Assembly: GCA_964576715.1 (NCBI GenBank)
Contig: CAZNWE010000142.1
Span: 1 to 5,474 of the forward strand
DNA: 5,474 bases
Source of the DNA: SLRI01 sp964576715
Lineage (GTDB): Bacteria > Pseudomonadota > Alphaproteobacteria > Geminicoccales > Geminicoccaceae
Direction of reading: 5' to 3'
The notes below the pieces were generated by a model. The model did no database searches. It had not been told where the DNA came from and worked only from the letters and a program-made list of their open reading frames with translations. A program made the position numbers and the translations under genes. Positions 5,366 through 5,474 of this stretch are shown here, in pieces; within the stretch, counting starts at the first letter, position 1, and each line of letters opens with the position of its first letter.

Positions 5366-5474
5366 TCATGAGGCGAAGAATGTATACTGGAGGTTGCCTC
5401 GGGCTGGAAGCGGCTCGACGCCGTGATGTGCGCCGGGCGGCCGTGCGGCGGCTTCCGCCCGAAACGGCGCGCTG
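5366..5474 (-). CDS. Possible C-terminal end of an upstream gene, cut by the window edge
   Basis: One minus-strand frame is open from the window edge to a TGA at 5366-5368 and would end in GNLQYTFFAS, 21 bases before the GNAT/FemAB-like start, a normal operon spacing. Only about 35 residues are visible, with no motif and third-position GC no better than the alternative frames, so it may be chance. Another minus-strand frame is also open from the edge to a stop near 5351, and a plus-strand start near 5423 is equally conceivable. Confidence 0.25.
   Translation of the reverse strand, partial: SAPFRAEAAARPPGAHHGVEPLPARGNLQYTFFAS
5381..5409 (-). promoter_or_regulatory. Weak candidate promoter for the GNAT/FemAB-like gene
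   Basis: On the minus strand TATACA (5386-5381) follows TTCCAG (5409-5404) with 17-base spacing, and the -10-like box lies 36 bases before the ATG at 5344. The -35 match is poor, so the support is mainly the TATACA box and the spacing. If 5366-5474 is coding, this would be an internal promoter. Confidence 0.2.

Noticed and set aside
4715..5371. Plus-strand 218-residue open frame antisense to the GNAT/FemAB-like gene
   Set aside because: It lies opposite a protein with coherent GNAT-like motifs, and its own product is low-complexity Ala/Val/Glu/Gln-rich sequence.

Overview
This is a GC-rich window with three confident genes, all on the minus strand. The high GC at third codon positions, the envelope-polysaccharide gene content and an IS5-type miniature element together suggest a proteobacterium. 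An alphaproteobacterium (Rhodospirillales/Acetobacteraceae-like) is my best guess, but the sequence alone does not settle it.

Layout, in transcription order from the right edge to the left. Bases 5366-5474 may hold the end of another minus-strand gene, with weak support. Bases 5344-4178 encode a 388-residue GNAT-fold protein of the FemAB/'acetyltransferase_6' type. A 661-bp gap without a convincing gene follows (4177-3517); it contains a relatively AT-rich patch and a 3 x 15-bp tandem repeat close to the next gene. Bases 3516-1999 encode a 505-residue AlgI-type MBOAT membrane O-acyltransferase. Bases 1740-706 encode a 344-residue membrane-anchored SGNH/AlgJ-AlgX-like protein. Bases 705-1 hold no gene I can defend, but there is a conspicuous inverted/direct repeat cluster at 28-110.

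The MBOAT and SGNH genes form the familiar two-part machine for O-acetylating an exported polysaccharide. The MBOAT carries an acyl group across the inner membrane, and the periplasmic SGNH protein transfers it to the glycan. The upstream GNAT/FemAB-like protein could be a cytoplasmic acyl- or aminoacyl-transferase of the same envelope pathway, but its link to the pair is inference from position.

The most notable feature is a 184-bp MITE-like element at 1815-1998. It has 33-bp terminal inverted repeats (31/33 paired) and nested internal palindromes, and it is flanked by a 3-bp TTA duplication. The duplicated TTA is, on the minus strand, the TAA stop codon of the MBOAT gene. The element therefore landed exactly in the stop codon, and target duplication restored it. 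Removing the element and one TTA copy leaves an ordinary 71-bp MBOAT-SGNH intergenic spacer. The element now places a large foldable palindrome inside the presumed operon transcript. It also supplies a spurious upstream ATG that could mislead start calling for the SGNH gene. I see no wholly new multi-gene system here.
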